This document shows positions 17,314 to 25,281 of a DNA stretch of 50,483 bases, piece after piece. Positions within the stretch are counted from its first letter, which is position 1. Each line of letters starts with the position of its first letter. The notes under the pieces are model-generated. The model searched no databases. It worked only from the letters and a program-made list of their open reading frames with translations, and was not told where the DNA came from. The translations under genes were made by a program, and so were the position numbers. The stretch is from Streptomyces aureus. GTDB lineage: Bacteria > Actinomycetota > Actinomycetes > Streptomycetales > Streptomycetaceae. Where the stretch lies: positions 1 to 50,483 of the forward strand of contig NZ_LIPQ01000004.1 of NCBI RefSeq assembly GCF_001418135.1, in the 5' to 3' direction.

Positions 17314-17545
17314 ACGCGTCCTCCGGTCGTCCCCGCCCGGCCGTCCCACGGCACCGATCGCCACATCCCCATTACGAAGAGCCTCCCGACCTGCGAAGAA
17401 GCCGGTGGTCATGCCCCTAATCAGCGGTCTGTCGATGCCTCCGGAACCGGTGACACCACCCCCAGGCCATGCGTTCGACAGGGGGAGCAATTCATGCCAA
17501 CTCCGGAGGCCGGGCGCCCCATTGCGGGGCCGCCAAGAAGGTAAT
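17314..17545 (-). ncRNA. candidate bridge-RNA region of the IS110 element
   Basis: The 232 bases upstream of the recombinase start correspond to the non-coding left end from which IS110-group elements transcribe a bridge RNA of roughly 180 bases that pairs with donor and target DNA. I infer this from family and position only. The sequence contains short complementary blocks (for example CTCCGGAGGC and GCCCCGCAATGGGGC) compatible with stem-loops. The two guide loops were not resolved. Confidence 0.45.
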
Positions 17546-17565
17546 GGGGAGGTGAAGGCTGAACG

Positions 17566-17860
17566 TTGTGGGTGGAGTCGTTCCCGGGTCTGCGGATGCG
17601 TCAGTTCGAGCGGTTGCTGAAGGCGGTCCGTGAACGGGGCGGGAACGGCCCTGGTAGTGGCCTGCCGTGGCGTCTGCCCTGGCGAACCGGGTGCTGCTGG
17701 AGGCCGTGTCCTACCGCACCAACCTCACGATGCGGCAGCTCGCACCGCTGTTCGGCGCCTCGCCGGCGACGGTGTGCCGGGGGGTCCAGCGGTGGCGGCA
17801 GCCGCCGATCCATCGCGTCGGCCGCCCGCCCGGCCGACGCGGTGGATCGGCTGTGGATCA
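17566..17860 (+). pseudogene. IS transposase N-terminal fragment (DDE_Tnp_4 type)
   Basis: One plus frame reads VESFPGLRMRQFERLLKAVR. A second reads ANRVLLEAVSYRTNLTMRQL, then APLFGASPATVCRGVQRW, a helix-turn-helix typical of the N-terminus of this group. A third frame ends AVDRLWI, the start of the catalytic domain, which then breaks off. A fragment of the catalytic start of the same family lies at 30246-30335. The copy has frameshifts and is truncated next to the IS630 remnant. Confidence 0.7.
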
Positions 17861-17936
17861 GCGGAAGTCGTTTCCGGGCAAGCGCCCGCCGGGGGTTGGT
17901 ACGGGCAGGCCACCTGGCGCGGGGTGCCCGCCCATG

Positions 17937-18840
17937 ACCGCGTTCGGGAACGCGGTGGTCAGCCGATCGGCGGCCTTCTTCCCACGGTGGGAGGAACCGT
18001 TGTCCACGATCCAGAAGACGCGTTTCGCGCTGGCGTAGGGCTCCTGGCTCATGACTTGGGCGGTCAGAGCCATGAACGGAACGATGCCGGTGGATTTCTC
18101 GCAGCGGCCGAACACCTTTGCCTGGTGGACGTCGTTGGCGGCGAGGTAGGCCAGGGCACCGCCGCGCCGGTAGGTGTGGTTGACCCGCATCGCTCTGGCC
18201 TGGCCGGGGGCGAGGGTGGGATGGCAGCGGCAGCGAGCCTGGACGGAGGTCTACTCGTCTGCGCTGATGACGTACTCGTCGCGGCCCAGCGCGGCGCCCT
18301 CGAACGTACGGGCATATAGGTCAAGGACTGGCTGGGCCCGGGGGCGGAAGTCCGGGTCGGTGATGAAGATCCAGGAGTGGTGCTGCCAAGGCTTGAGCGC
18401 GTCGGTCTTGAGCCAGCGGCGCACGGTGGAGGCCGACAGGGAGGTGACGATGCCCCGCTCGGTGGCCTCGCGGGCCAGCTCCAGGCCCGACCAGCGTGAC
18501 AGAGGCACTCCGCTCTCGGCAGGCAGCCGGCAGGCCAGGGCCTTCACTTCGGCGGCCTGCAAGGGCGTGAACGACGACGGGCCGGCCAGGTCGTTGGCGG
18601 TCCCGCAGTCCGGCAAGTCCCTGTTTTCGGCGAAGCGGTGCAGCCAGCGGGCCACCGTGTCCAGGTGCAGGCTCGTCTCCCGCGCGACGCGGGCGATGGA
18701 GCGGCCGCGCGCGGCGTGCAGCACGATCTGCGCCCGCACCCGCTGCCGGTACTCGCTCTTGTGGCCCGGGCCATCTTCTTCAACCGCTTGCGGTAGGTGG
18801 CGGTGAGAAGGATCGGACAGGCGGCGGCAACGGGCACGGT
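17937..18840 (-). pseudogene. IS630-family transposase, nonsense and frameshift mutations
   Basis: The N-terminal part LPVAAACPILLTATYRKRLK is followed by a frameshift near 18770. It continues RVRAQIVLHAARGRSIARVA with a helix-turn-helix (ETSLHLDTVARWLHRF) and ASTVRRWLKTDALKPWQHHS. At the first catalytic Asp (YVISADE) the next codon, expected AAG, is TAG at 18251. The same frame then goes on TSVQARCRC, MRVNHTYRRGGALAYLAA and VFWIVDNGSSHRGKKAADRL (second Asp). It breaks off at about 17937, before the last catalytic Glu. Confidence 0.85.
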
Positions 18841-18883
18841 AGACGGGCCAACTCCTGGTACGCGAAGCCCGCTGGCGGGCCAG

Positions 18884-19702
18884 TCAGTGGGGTCCGGAGA
18901 GCAGCGCGTTGAGTTCCGGGAAGGGGATGCCTCGGGCGAGGGAGTCGTAGCCGCCGGTGCCGAAGAGGTCCTGTGCGGCGCAGCGGGCGGCAGCGTAGGC
19001 GGCCTGCGCCACGCTCGAGCCGAGACTGACGCGAGCCACTCCGAGGGCGCCGAGCTCGGCAACGGTCGGGGCGCCGGGGCCGGCCATGACGTTCAGCGGT
19101 ACCGAGATGTCCCTGGCCAGCGTCGCGATGGTGGCGGTGTCGGTGACTCCGGGGACGAAGATGCCGTCCGCGCCCGCGTCAACGTACAAATGCGCCCGGG
19201 CCAGGGTTTCCTTCAGCCGGGTGTCCGGGTCGCCGAGCCCGAACAGGAAAGTGTCGATACGGGCGTTGAGGAACAGATCCGCGCCTGCCCGGTCGGCACT
19301 CTGCCGGGCCGCGGCCAGCCGCGCCGCGAGCTCTGCCGGAGGCCGGGTGCCGTCCTCGATGTTGACGCCCACGGCGCCCGCCGCGAGGACCCCGGACACG
19401 GTCTCGGCAACGCCGGCGGCATCCGTCCCGTACCCGCCCTCGATGTCAGCGGTGACTGGCACCGCGACGGCAGTGACGATCCGGGCGATCAGCTTCAGCG
19501 CCCGGTCGCGGGTAAGGACGTCGCCATCTGGAGCTCCCAGCGACCAGGCGACACCGGCGCTGGTGGTCGCGATCGCGGGGGCGCCCGCGGCCTCGATGAC
19601 GCGGGCGCTCGCAACATCCCAGGCGTTGGCGAGCGCGAGGGGTTCAGCTGGGGTATGCAGGGAGCGGAAGAGGCTGGCACTGTCCGGCTGCGTGATAGTC
19701 AT
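18884..19702 (-). CDS. isocitrate lyase / PEP mutase family enzyme
   Basis: A 272-residue TIM-barrel enzyme of the isocitrate lyase/phosphoenolpyruvate mutase superfamily, whose members break or move C-C or C-P bonds of small carboxylates. Visible marks are ALANAWDVASARVIEAAG, PAIATTSAGVAWSLGAPDGD, the metal-binding VTADIEGGYG, VGVNIEDG, and GADGIFVPGVTD near the end. The short oxaloacetate-decarboxylase-like branch fits best; the substrate is unknown. I chose ATG at 19702 (MTITQPDSASLF). An ATG 17 codons upstream is in frame but the added residues look unnatural. It is intact although IS copies flank it on both sides. Confidence 0.85.
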   Translation of the reverse strand: MTITQPDSASLFRSLHTPAEPLALANAWDVASARVIEAAGAPAIATTSAGVAWSLGAPDGDVLTRDRALKLIARIVTAVAVPVTADIEGGYGTDAAGVAETVSGVLAAGAVGVNIEDGTRPPAELAARLAAARQSADRAGADLFLNARIDTFLFGLGDPDTRLKETLARAHLYVDAGADGIFVPGVTDTATIATLARDISVPLNVMAGPGAPTVAELGALGVARVSLGSSVAQAAYAAARCAAQDLFGTGGYDSLARGIPFPELNALLSGPH

Positions 19703-19785
19703 TGATGCAGTCAAACATCGACTACTGCCCGTCTTCTGGCAAGAATCCGACACGAATGTCGATCTCGAAACCGCCCCATGGTCCC

Positions 19786-19821
19786 GGCTCCGAAGTCAAC
19801 CCCCGAAGGATTTTCGGAGCC
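19786..19821. terminator. hairpin, possible terminator
   Basis: A 9-bp stem, GGCTCCGAA with TTCGGAGCC, encloses an 18-base loop. It lies between the upstream side of the PEP mutase-like gene and the left end of the IS5-family element, just outside the IS. It could stop minus-strand transcripts coming from the IS. Confidence 0.4.
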
Positions 19822-19826
19822 GACCA

Positions 19827-19850
19827 CTAGGCACTGTCCGGCGGATCATG
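19827..19850 (+). repeat. left terminal inverted repeat of the IS5 element
   Basis: Identical over 23 bases to the reverse complement of the right end at 21127-21149. It also contains the stop codon of the enclosed small gene (19846-19848). Confidence 0.85.
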
Positions 19851-20139
19851 CTTCGGGGGCGACGGTCCGCAGGTCGTAGAGGTAGGAGCGGTCATCCTTG
19901 GAGCTGCGCCAGACGGTGGCCGGGGGTTCGGGTTCGTCAGCGAGGCTGTTGAGGGGATGGGCGGTGACGAGGCCGTCCGTGATCTCGCAGTGCCAGCCGT
20001 CGGCCGGCGACCAGACACACCACACCTTCCCGTCCGTTCGGCGGTAGGCAGGACGGCCGTTGTGCTCGCCGTCCCGTTCGAAGTGGTAGCGGAGCCCGTC
20101 TATATGGCGCACGAAGGTAAAGGATGCGAGTGCCGTCAT
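19846..20139 (-). CDS. hypothetical protein inside the IS5 element (candidate passenger gene)
   Basis: The 97-residue protein begins MTALASFTFVRHIDGLRYHF and has an aromatic-rich middle, GKVWCVWSPADGWHCEITDG. It ends ATVWRSSKDDRSYLYDLRTV. The family was not recognised. It follows the transposase on the same strand after 73 bases, and its TGA lies in the terminal repeat, so gene and element end are physically joined. ATG at 20139 has a GAAGG too close to work well. An upstream in-frame start at 20211 would overlap the end of the transposase. It could be a true passenger or a host gene caught between two IS ends. Confidence 0.6.
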   Translation of the reverse strand: MTALASFTFVRHIDGLRYHFERDGEHNGRPAYRRTDGKVWCVWSPADGWHCEITDGLVTAHPLNSLADEPEPPATVWRSSKDDRSYLYDLRTVAPEA

Positions 20140-20212
20140 ACCTTCGGCACTGTATGGGATGACGCTGCCGGTGGCTAAGCAGTTCTGTGTGTAACCAGAT
20201 GCAGGGCGCATC

Positions 20213-21093
20213 TCACGGGCGGAGCCAGAGCCGGATTGCGGCGACGGTGACGGTGCCGTGGAAGACGTAGGCCCTCTTGTAGTAGCGGGTGGCGACGGCC
20301 CGGGAGTTCTTGAGCCGGTTGATCGTTCGCTCGACCTCGTTGCGGCGTTTGTAGATCTCGGTGTCGAAGCCGGTGGGCCGACCGCCCTTGCTTCCGCGTC
20401 TTGTGCGGTTGGCCCGCTGGTCCTTCGGCTCGGGGATGGTGTGCTTGATCTGGCGTCTTCGCAGGTAGCGGCGATTGCGGCGTGAGCTGTATGCCTTGTC
20501 GCCGCCGAGGCGGTCTGGCCGGGTGCGTGGCCGTCCGCCCTGCGGTCGGGGAATGGCGACGCGTTCGAGGACCTCGATCATCTGCGGGGCGTCGCCCCAC
20601 TGGCCGGGCGTGAGCAGGAACGCCATAGGCCGGCAGCCGCCCTCACCGGCGAGGTGGATCTTGCAGGTCAGTCCGCCCCGGGACCGTCCGAGTCCTTCGT
20701 CGGGGCGGTGGTGCCGAGGCGTCGTCCCTTTTTTGGGATGCGTGGCTTTTTCTTGCGTGCCCCGGCCGCGTGCTGATGGGCACGGCAGGACGTCGAATCG
20801 ACGCTGACCATGCTCCAGTCGATCCGGCCCTCGAGATCGGCGTCCGCCTGGACAGCACGCAGAAGCCGGTCCCACGTGCCGTCCGCCGACCAGCGCCGGT
20901 GCCGCTCGTAGACGGTCTTCCAGCTGCCGAAACGCTCCGGAAGATCCCGCCACGGTATGCCCGTTCGCACTCGGAACAAGATCCCGTTGATCACCCTGCG
21001 GTGATCACTCCATCGGCCGCCACGCTGCCCCGACACTGGCAAATGCGGCTCCAACCGGCCCCACTCGGCATTCGTCAGATCACCCCGCCCCAC
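20213..21093 (-). CDS. IS5-family transposase made by -1 frameshift (orfA-orfB)
   Basis: orfA (21093 to 20668) begins MGRGDLTNAEWGRLEPHLP and holds NGILFRVRTGIPWRDLPERF and MVSVDSTSCRAHQHAAGA (first Asp). orfB, in the -1 frame and ending at 20213, adds LGRSRGGLTCKIHLAGEGG, RLGGDKAYSSRRNRRYLRRR (second Asp) and RNEVERTINRLKNSRAVATR (Glu). The frames overlap at CCCAAAAAAGGG (20737 to about 20726), where C CCA AAA is an X XXY YYZ slip site. Slipping there joins PRIPKKG to [18 protein letters not shown] without losing conserved residues. The product of about 290 residues would be complete. Confidence 0.85.
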
Positions 21094-21126
21094 GCAGCGA
21101 ACAACGAGCCACCAACCCGACAGTCA

Positions 21127-21150
21127 CATGATCCGCCGGACAGTGCCTAA
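21127..21150 (-). repeat. right terminal inverted repeat of the IS5 element
   Basis: It mirrors 19828-19850 over 23 bases. The sequence just inside (TGTGACTGTCGG on the minus strand) is also found just inside the left end of the IS at 7707, so the two elements are related. Confidence 0.85.
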
Positions 21151-21152
21151 GC

Positions 21153-21240
21153 GGTGGCGAGGCATCGCCACTCGCTACGACAAGACCGTCAAGTCCTACG
21201 AAGCCGCGGTCACCCTCGTTGCACTTCTCATGTGGGCGTG
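21153..21240 (+). pseudogene. C-terminal scrap of a second IS5-type transposase
   Basis: Directly outside the right end of the IS5 element, the plus strand reads KRWRGIATRYDKTVKSYEAA then VTLVALLMWA and TGA. This is the standard ending of another IS5 subgroup (RWRGIATRYDKtxxSYeAAvtLasLlMW). The upstream part of that gene is not found left of the element. Confidence 0.75.
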
Positions 21241-21286
21241 ATCCTCTTGACCGCCTCCTGCGGTGCCGCCGAGGAGATGACCGCGA

Positions 21287-21757
21287 TCAACGCGTGACGA
21301 AACCCAGACGGTTCGGGACATCGTCCATTGTGCAGAGCGCCGTGACCTGATCCTCCAAACGGCTCAGGGCATCCATGAGGGAAAGTTGATCGATCCGCTC
21401 AAAATGGAGGGTGTGCACGTGGGCGCCGAACTCTCCCCGAGGTCTTTCAAGGTCGACATCCACCCTGGCTTCAACGATGCAACCTGTCGAGGCAATGGTC
21501 ACACCTGCCGAGAAGCGCAGCTCACTGACATCCGAATCGCCCTCCGCGAAGAAGCCGAAGCGGTGGTGGAGCCGTAGTTCAGGTCCCGAGAGGTGCTTTT
21601 CGATCAAGATGGAAGGCACCAGCCCAGAGTCGTCCCCGAAGTCGTAGGCGATGTGGAGCTGAGTGGTGAAATCGTCCAGTTGCTTGTGCAGCCGGTGCAT
21701 CGTGGTCAGCAAGAGAGCGGTGCTGTCGGCATCGTCCGCGCCGGTGACATTCAACAT
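21287..21757 (-). CDS. hypothetical protein, 156 aa
   Basis: A soluble acidic protein not recognised as a family. It has an N-terminal helix (ALLLTTMHRLHKQLDDFTTQ), beta-rich centre (LRFSAGVTIASTGCIVEARV, DVDLERPRGEFGAHVHTLHF) and a helix at the end (LSLMDALSRLEDQVTALCTM). No signal peptide or membrane segment. ATG at 21757 is the first reasonable start; the ribosome binding site is poor. It lies between IS copies but is undamaged. Confidence 0.6.
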   Translation of the reverse strand: MLNVTGADDADSTALLLTTMHRLHKQLDDFTTQLHIAYDFGDDSGLVPSILIEKHLSGPELRLHHRFGFFAEGDSDVSELRFSAGVTIASTGCIVEARVDVDLERPRGEFGAHVHTLHFERIDQLSLMDALSRLEDQVTALCTMDDVPNRLGFVTR

Positions 21758-21937
21758 CGGTCAATCATCGCCCAGGCGCAGCAGCACTGGCACGTGAGTT
21801 TCGCTCACCAGGCCGCCCCATCCTCTGCACCGTTCAAACCCCGATCTCGCGATCCGTGACCCTTTGACGACACGGCCTAAGGGCAGTCCCGTAAGCGATC
21901 TCAGACGTGCTCCTCATCAGCCGTCGGCATAGACCTG

Positions 21938-22706
21938 CTATCCGGTCAGGGCGAGGTTGTGGAGGCGGGCGATGCCGAGCATGGCGTCGTGGACGCCGTT
22001 GCCTTTCAGTCGGTAGTCGCGGAGGATCTCCCAGGCCTTCATGCGGGCGAAGGTGTGCTCGACTCGGGCGCGGACTTTGCGAAGACGTACTCGACGCGGG
22101 CTCGGACCCGCTTGTGGGACGTGTTGGGTTCCTCTTTCCAGTCCGGGAGTTCGCTCTGACCGCGCTGTCGGCGGTGCGGGATGACCAGCCCGGTTCCCGG
22201 GTAGCCGCCGTCGGCGATCGCTACGGTGTTCCCGCAGGCGGCCTTGGCGCCGCACTCCTCCCAGGCCTTGCGGTCGTCGCGGTTCCCGGCGAGTGGCCGG
22301 CCGACCACGACGACCAGGCGGGTGTCGGCGTCGATGGCGACCTGGTGGTTGGTGGGGTAACGGTAGTCGCCTGGCGATGATGTGGTCGCAGGTGGGGACC
22401 AGGGTGCTGTTCACGACGAGCACGGCGTCGTTGGCGAACCGCTTGCGGGGCTGGAGCGCGAGCATCGGCCCGAGGTGGTCGATAATGCGGTCCGCTGCCG
22501 ACTTCGAGGCCCCGCACAGCAAGGCGAGCTGGCGGTCGGTCAGGTTCGTACGTCCGTACGCCAGTACGCCGCGACCAGCAGGGCACGGTCCTCCAGCGGA
22601 AGGCTCCCCGGCCTGCCCCTCGGACCGCGTCCGCGCCTGCGCGACGCAGCACCGTCACCAGCTTCCCGAAGGCTCGCGAGCTGAGCCCGGAGAACGGGGC
22701 GACCAT
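21938..22706 (-). pseudogene. IS transposase (DDE_Tnp_4 type), several frameshifts and a small duplication
   Basis: Parts in order are GLSSRAFGKLVTVLRRAGAD, LVAAYWRTDVRTNLTDRQLA, LLCGASKSAADRIIDHLGPM, STLVPTCDHIIAR, VVVGRPLAGNRDDRKAWEEC, IADGGYPGTGLVIPHRRQRG and VRARVEHTFARMKAWEILRD, ending IARLHNLALTG. They lie in at least three frames. Near 22055-22115 the segment coding VRARVE(H/Y)xFA occurs twice in a row with differences (VRARVEYVFAK, then VRARVEHTFARMK), as if two copies had recombined. It is non-functional. Confidence 0.8.
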
Positions 22707-22833
22707 GACGACTCCGACCCGTGATCACACCAGCCACATCAAGATCATCCCAGTTGTCAGCTGGTCAGCCAGAGCCGGCTGCACTACGAATATTGGGGCG
22801 CCCGGGCCCCGGCGCATCGGCCAAAATGCCCCC

Positions 22834-23214
22834 ATGAGTCAAGATCTGGTGACGTTCCTCAACGCACGGCTGGACGAGGAGGCCGACCTGGCCCGACGCT
22901 GCGACGGCGACGGATCTGGGGAGTGGGCCGCTCAGGGGCACACTGTCGACTTCGGTCAAGGAGAACTCGCCGGATTCCATCCTGCGGTCGCCCTGCACGT
23001 GGCGCTGTACGACCCGGCTCGCGTTCTCCGGGAGGTCGAGGCCAAGCGACGCGTGCTCGCCCGCCATGAGTTCAGTCCGGCCATAGGCGACCCGGAACTC
23101 CCCTGGGACAACCGCGATGATTGCCAGTACGACGGCGAGCCCTGGCCGTGCGACGACCTGCTCGATCTCGCCTCGCCCTACATCGATCACCCTGACTATC
23201 CGGGACACCCCTGA
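22834..23214 (+). CDS. DUF6221 family protein
   Basis: A 126-residue protein with the DUF6221 pattern: MSQDLVTFLNARLDEEADLA, then ARRCDG, HVALYDPARVLREVEAKRRV, and a C-terminal cysteine-containing end, WPCDDLLDLASPYIDHPDY. The family occurs in actinobacteria and their phages; its function is unknown. The start is ATG at 22834, with no clear Shine-Dalgarno, and the message may have a very short leader. It is intact. Confidence 0.88.
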   Translation: MSQDLVTFLNARLDEEADLARRCDGDGSGEWAAQGHTVDFGQGELAGFHPAVALHVALYDPARVLREVEAKRRVLARHEFSPAIGDPELPWDNRDDCQYDGEPWPCDDLLDLASPYIDHPDYPGHP

Positions 23215-23393
23215 GTGGAGATCGTTTACGGGGTAGCCCTTAGCTCTCGCAATGTACCCAGCAACGAACAACACCCACGCCACGCCACCCCGCAGCCGCT
23301 CCCGCCTCTCCCAAGCCGTCACCTGCGACTGGCACCAGTTCCGGATCCTCGCCCGCACAGGCCTCGCCCGCTACGACGAAGACGGGGCCCGCC

Positions 23394-23545
23394 CTGCGCC
23401 GCGCTCTCGCGATCGTCCCCGGCCGGCCCCTCGCCGCAATCGACCCCCAGCGCCACGCCTGGGCCGAGCCGGCCGTCCAGGAAATGGTCTCGGCCATCGC
23501 CGACGTTGCCTACGAGCTGTCCACTCGCCGCCGAGGGGCCGCCGA
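23394..23545 (+). pseudogene. remnant of a BTAD-domain regulator
   Basis: The plus strand reads LRRALAIVPGRPLAAIDPQR, HAWAEPAVQEMVSAIADVAY and ELSTRR. This is the end of a bacterial transcriptional activation (BTAD) domain as found at the C-terminus of SARP-like and LysM-linked proteins (RALALVRGRPF...YAWAEP..QEMisAIvDvAHELa.RR). The part upstream (FRILARTGLARYDEDGA) is in another frame, and no DNA-binding domain is present. Confidence 0.55.
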
Positions 23546-23608
23546 CTATGCTGGCCGCGCTCTGGGCCGCGCACCAAGGTCCTGGCCAGAGACCGAGGGG
23601 GTACCACC

Positions 23609-25138
23609 ATGCCGCAGGTCTACCGGGCGGAACAGCTCCTGCCGGGCGACTACGTGCGGACCGGATTCGAGCGATTCAGCGCCGACGGCCCACGCGCGGG
23701 CGAGTACTACGCACGCATCGAACACGTTGAGCACGTCGAGCGTCCCGACTTCGTCGGCCCGGACACCGGCTTCGGGCTGGATCACACCGTGAAGCGCTTG
23801 GTGGCAGTTCGCATCCAGGGCATGCCCGGTCCCGTGCTCCTACGCGCCGGAGATCACCACGTGGCCAGGGCCATCGACGAGGAACGGCAGAGGTGGGACC
23901 GCCTGCACCCGACATGGCCGGAGCCGTCCACGGCTATGTTCGTCGGAGGCAAGGCACAGACGGAGCTCCTCTGGGGTCGCACTGAAACTCCAGGGCCGGA
24001 GCCGATCCGATCGAGCCCTGGCAGCGAGGTCAGGCGCAGGCCGAGGACGTTCGAGAAACGCGCCGGCGCCCTTCGTGTGGGTGACTACCTGCAGACTCAG
24101 ACCTGCAGGTTCCCCGCCGAGGACATGGGAGTCGACGAAGGGTTCTGGCGGGTGGAGTGGATCGCCCACCTTGAGGGCGCGGCCCTGCAGAACCTGTTGG
24201 CCGACCCCGCATGGGCACGTGGCAGGGTGACGCTGGCCAACGTCTACGGCATCTCGGGGGTCCTGGTGATTCCCGAGACCAGCGTGCGGGTTCTCGTCGT
24301 CCCCAATCCCGAACGGCTGCGCAACGATCTTGACGGACCCTGGCGCGAGAGGCCGTACTTCCAGTTCGTTGGCGCCACTGTTCCCAACGAAGAGGATCAA
24401 CAGCGACGGGACGCCGTCCTGCGCTCACCGGCCCAGGCGGATGAAGCTGACCTCTACCCGAGCGCCTTCTCCGACCCTGCCGACCGTGAGCTCTTCTTGA
24501 ACGGGGTGCAGGGGATCCGTCCCGTGCCGGCCTCGCAGCTGCCGTGGCCCCACCGTCTGTCCAAATGCCGTCACTTTCCGCGTGTGGAAGCGATCGAGAA
24601 GAGCTATCCAGACGACTGGTACGCCGGACAGGTGGCGCATGCCGAGCTCTTCGCCCGTCTGACGCCGGAGGACTTCGCCGCCTGCCCGTATCACCAAGGG
24701 AACTGGGCAGCGATTGCCGAGGCCGCGACCGAACTGGCGGCCGCCCAACTCGCCGGCGACGACGAACGCGAGAGAACGGCGTACGCGATGGAGCACCTGG
24801 ACAAACAGGATCGCCAGTGGGCCCGCGCCCTGGTGGCGGATCCCATCTGCTGGGACGACAACCATGACAGTCTGACGAACGGACAACACCGAACCTGTGC
24901 CCTACGTGCGGCAGGGGTCCCCTACCTGCCAGTCGAAGGCCGCCACCTGCCCCACGCCTCCAAGCCGGATAGCGTGGACGCCCGCACTCACGCCCAACAG
25001 ACCGTCCACGGTTTCTGGCGCGACGTTCTCACCGCCGTCTTCGGTCCCGCGCACCCGCTGGTAAAGGCAGTGCCCCTGCTCATGCGCTTTCCGATCTTGA
25101 GGCTGCTTCTCTCCTCGGCACGAGAGCGCCGCGAGTAG
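23609..25138 (+). CDS. hypothetical protein with duplicated domain and a ParB-like loop, 509 aa
   Basis: No named family was recognised. Two related N-terminal units are visible. The first (about 1-90) runs AEQLLPGDYVRTGFERF, YYARIEHVEHV and VRIQGMPGPVLLRAGDHHV. The second (about 145-235) runs AGALRVGDYLQTQTCRF, FWRVEWIAHLEG and YGISGVLVIPETSVRVLVV. In the last quarter, NDSLTNGQHRTCALRAAG resembles the nucleotide-binding loop of ParB/Srx-type domains (dGqHRxxAl). The C-terminus ends in a hydrophobic stretch, FGPAHPLVKAVPLLMRFPIL. Start ATG at 23609, GAGGGG eight bases upstream. It is a single gene with good codon use. Confidence 0.7.
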   Translation: MPQVYRAEQLLPGDYVRTGFERFSADGPRAGEYYARIEHVEHVERPDFVGPDTGFGLDHTVKRLVAVRIQGMPGPVLLRAGDHHVARAIDEERQRWDRLHPTWPEPSTAMFVGGKAQTELLWGRTETPGPEPIRSSPGSEVRRRPRTFEKRAGALRVGDYLQTQTCRFPAEDMGVDEGFWRVEWIAHLEGAALQNLLADPAWARGRVTLANVYGISGVLVIPETSVRVLVVPNPERLRNDLDGPWRERPYFQFVGATVPNEEDQQRRDAVLRSPAQADEADLYPSAFSDPADRELFLNGVQGIRPVPASQLPWPHRLSKCRHFPRVEAIEKSYPDDWYAGQVAHAELFARLTPEDFAACPYHQGNWAAIAEAATELAAAQLAGDDERERTAYAMEHLDKQDRQWARALVADPICWDDNHDSLTNGQHRTCALRAAGVPYLPVEGRHLPHASKPDSVDARTHAQQTVHGFWRDVLTAVFGPAHPLVKAVPLLMRFPILRLLLSSARERRE

Positions 25139-25218
25139 GGACCCGACACCCCCAGCTCCTGACAGTTCGTGCTGTCCACCGAACCCCCGCGCTCCAGCAC
25201 CATCCCCGCAGCCTGACG

Positions 25219-25234
25219 CCGTCCTACAGGACGG
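25219..25234. terminator. weak hairpin between convergent genes
   Basis: A 7-bp stem (CCGTCCT with AGGACGG) and a three-base loop lie between the 509-residue gene and the convergent kinase gene. A second short hairpin (ACCACCC with GGGTGGT) follows at about 25256-25272. Either could help end transcription. Confidence 0.35.
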
Positions 25235-25281
25235 TCGCCGTGGATGGGCCCGTCACCACCCGTAGGGTGGTCCCGGCCACG

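Larger units (their letters stand above)
16100..17545 (-). mobile_element. IS110-family element (ends approximate)
   Basis: The element holds one intact recombinase gene and about 230 bases of non-coding DNA upstream of it, the layout of the IS110 group. These elements lack clear inverted repeats, so I cannot fix the ends; the limits given are the outer bounds suggested by neighbouring sequence. Two other IS110 fragments occur at 1583-1760 and 37452-37735 on the opposite strand. Confidence 0.65.
19827..21150 (-). mobile_element. IS5-family element with an extra gene inside its terminal repeats
   Basis: Both ends carry the same 23-base inverted repeat starting at the outer TAGGCACTGTCC and running to GGATCATG (19828-19850 and 21127-21149). 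CTA lies at the outer edge of both ends, a likely target duplication. The 1.32-kb element is about 0.4 kb longer than the usual 0.88 kb. The difference is a 97-codon frame placed after the transposase. The transposase is undamaged apart from a likely programmed frameshift, so the element may be mobile. Confidence 0.8.

Noticed and set aside
18251-18739. Two separate genes in the IS630 region
   Set aside because: The two open parts are in one frame split by a single TAG at a Lys codon in the catalytic motif, so they are one broken transposase.
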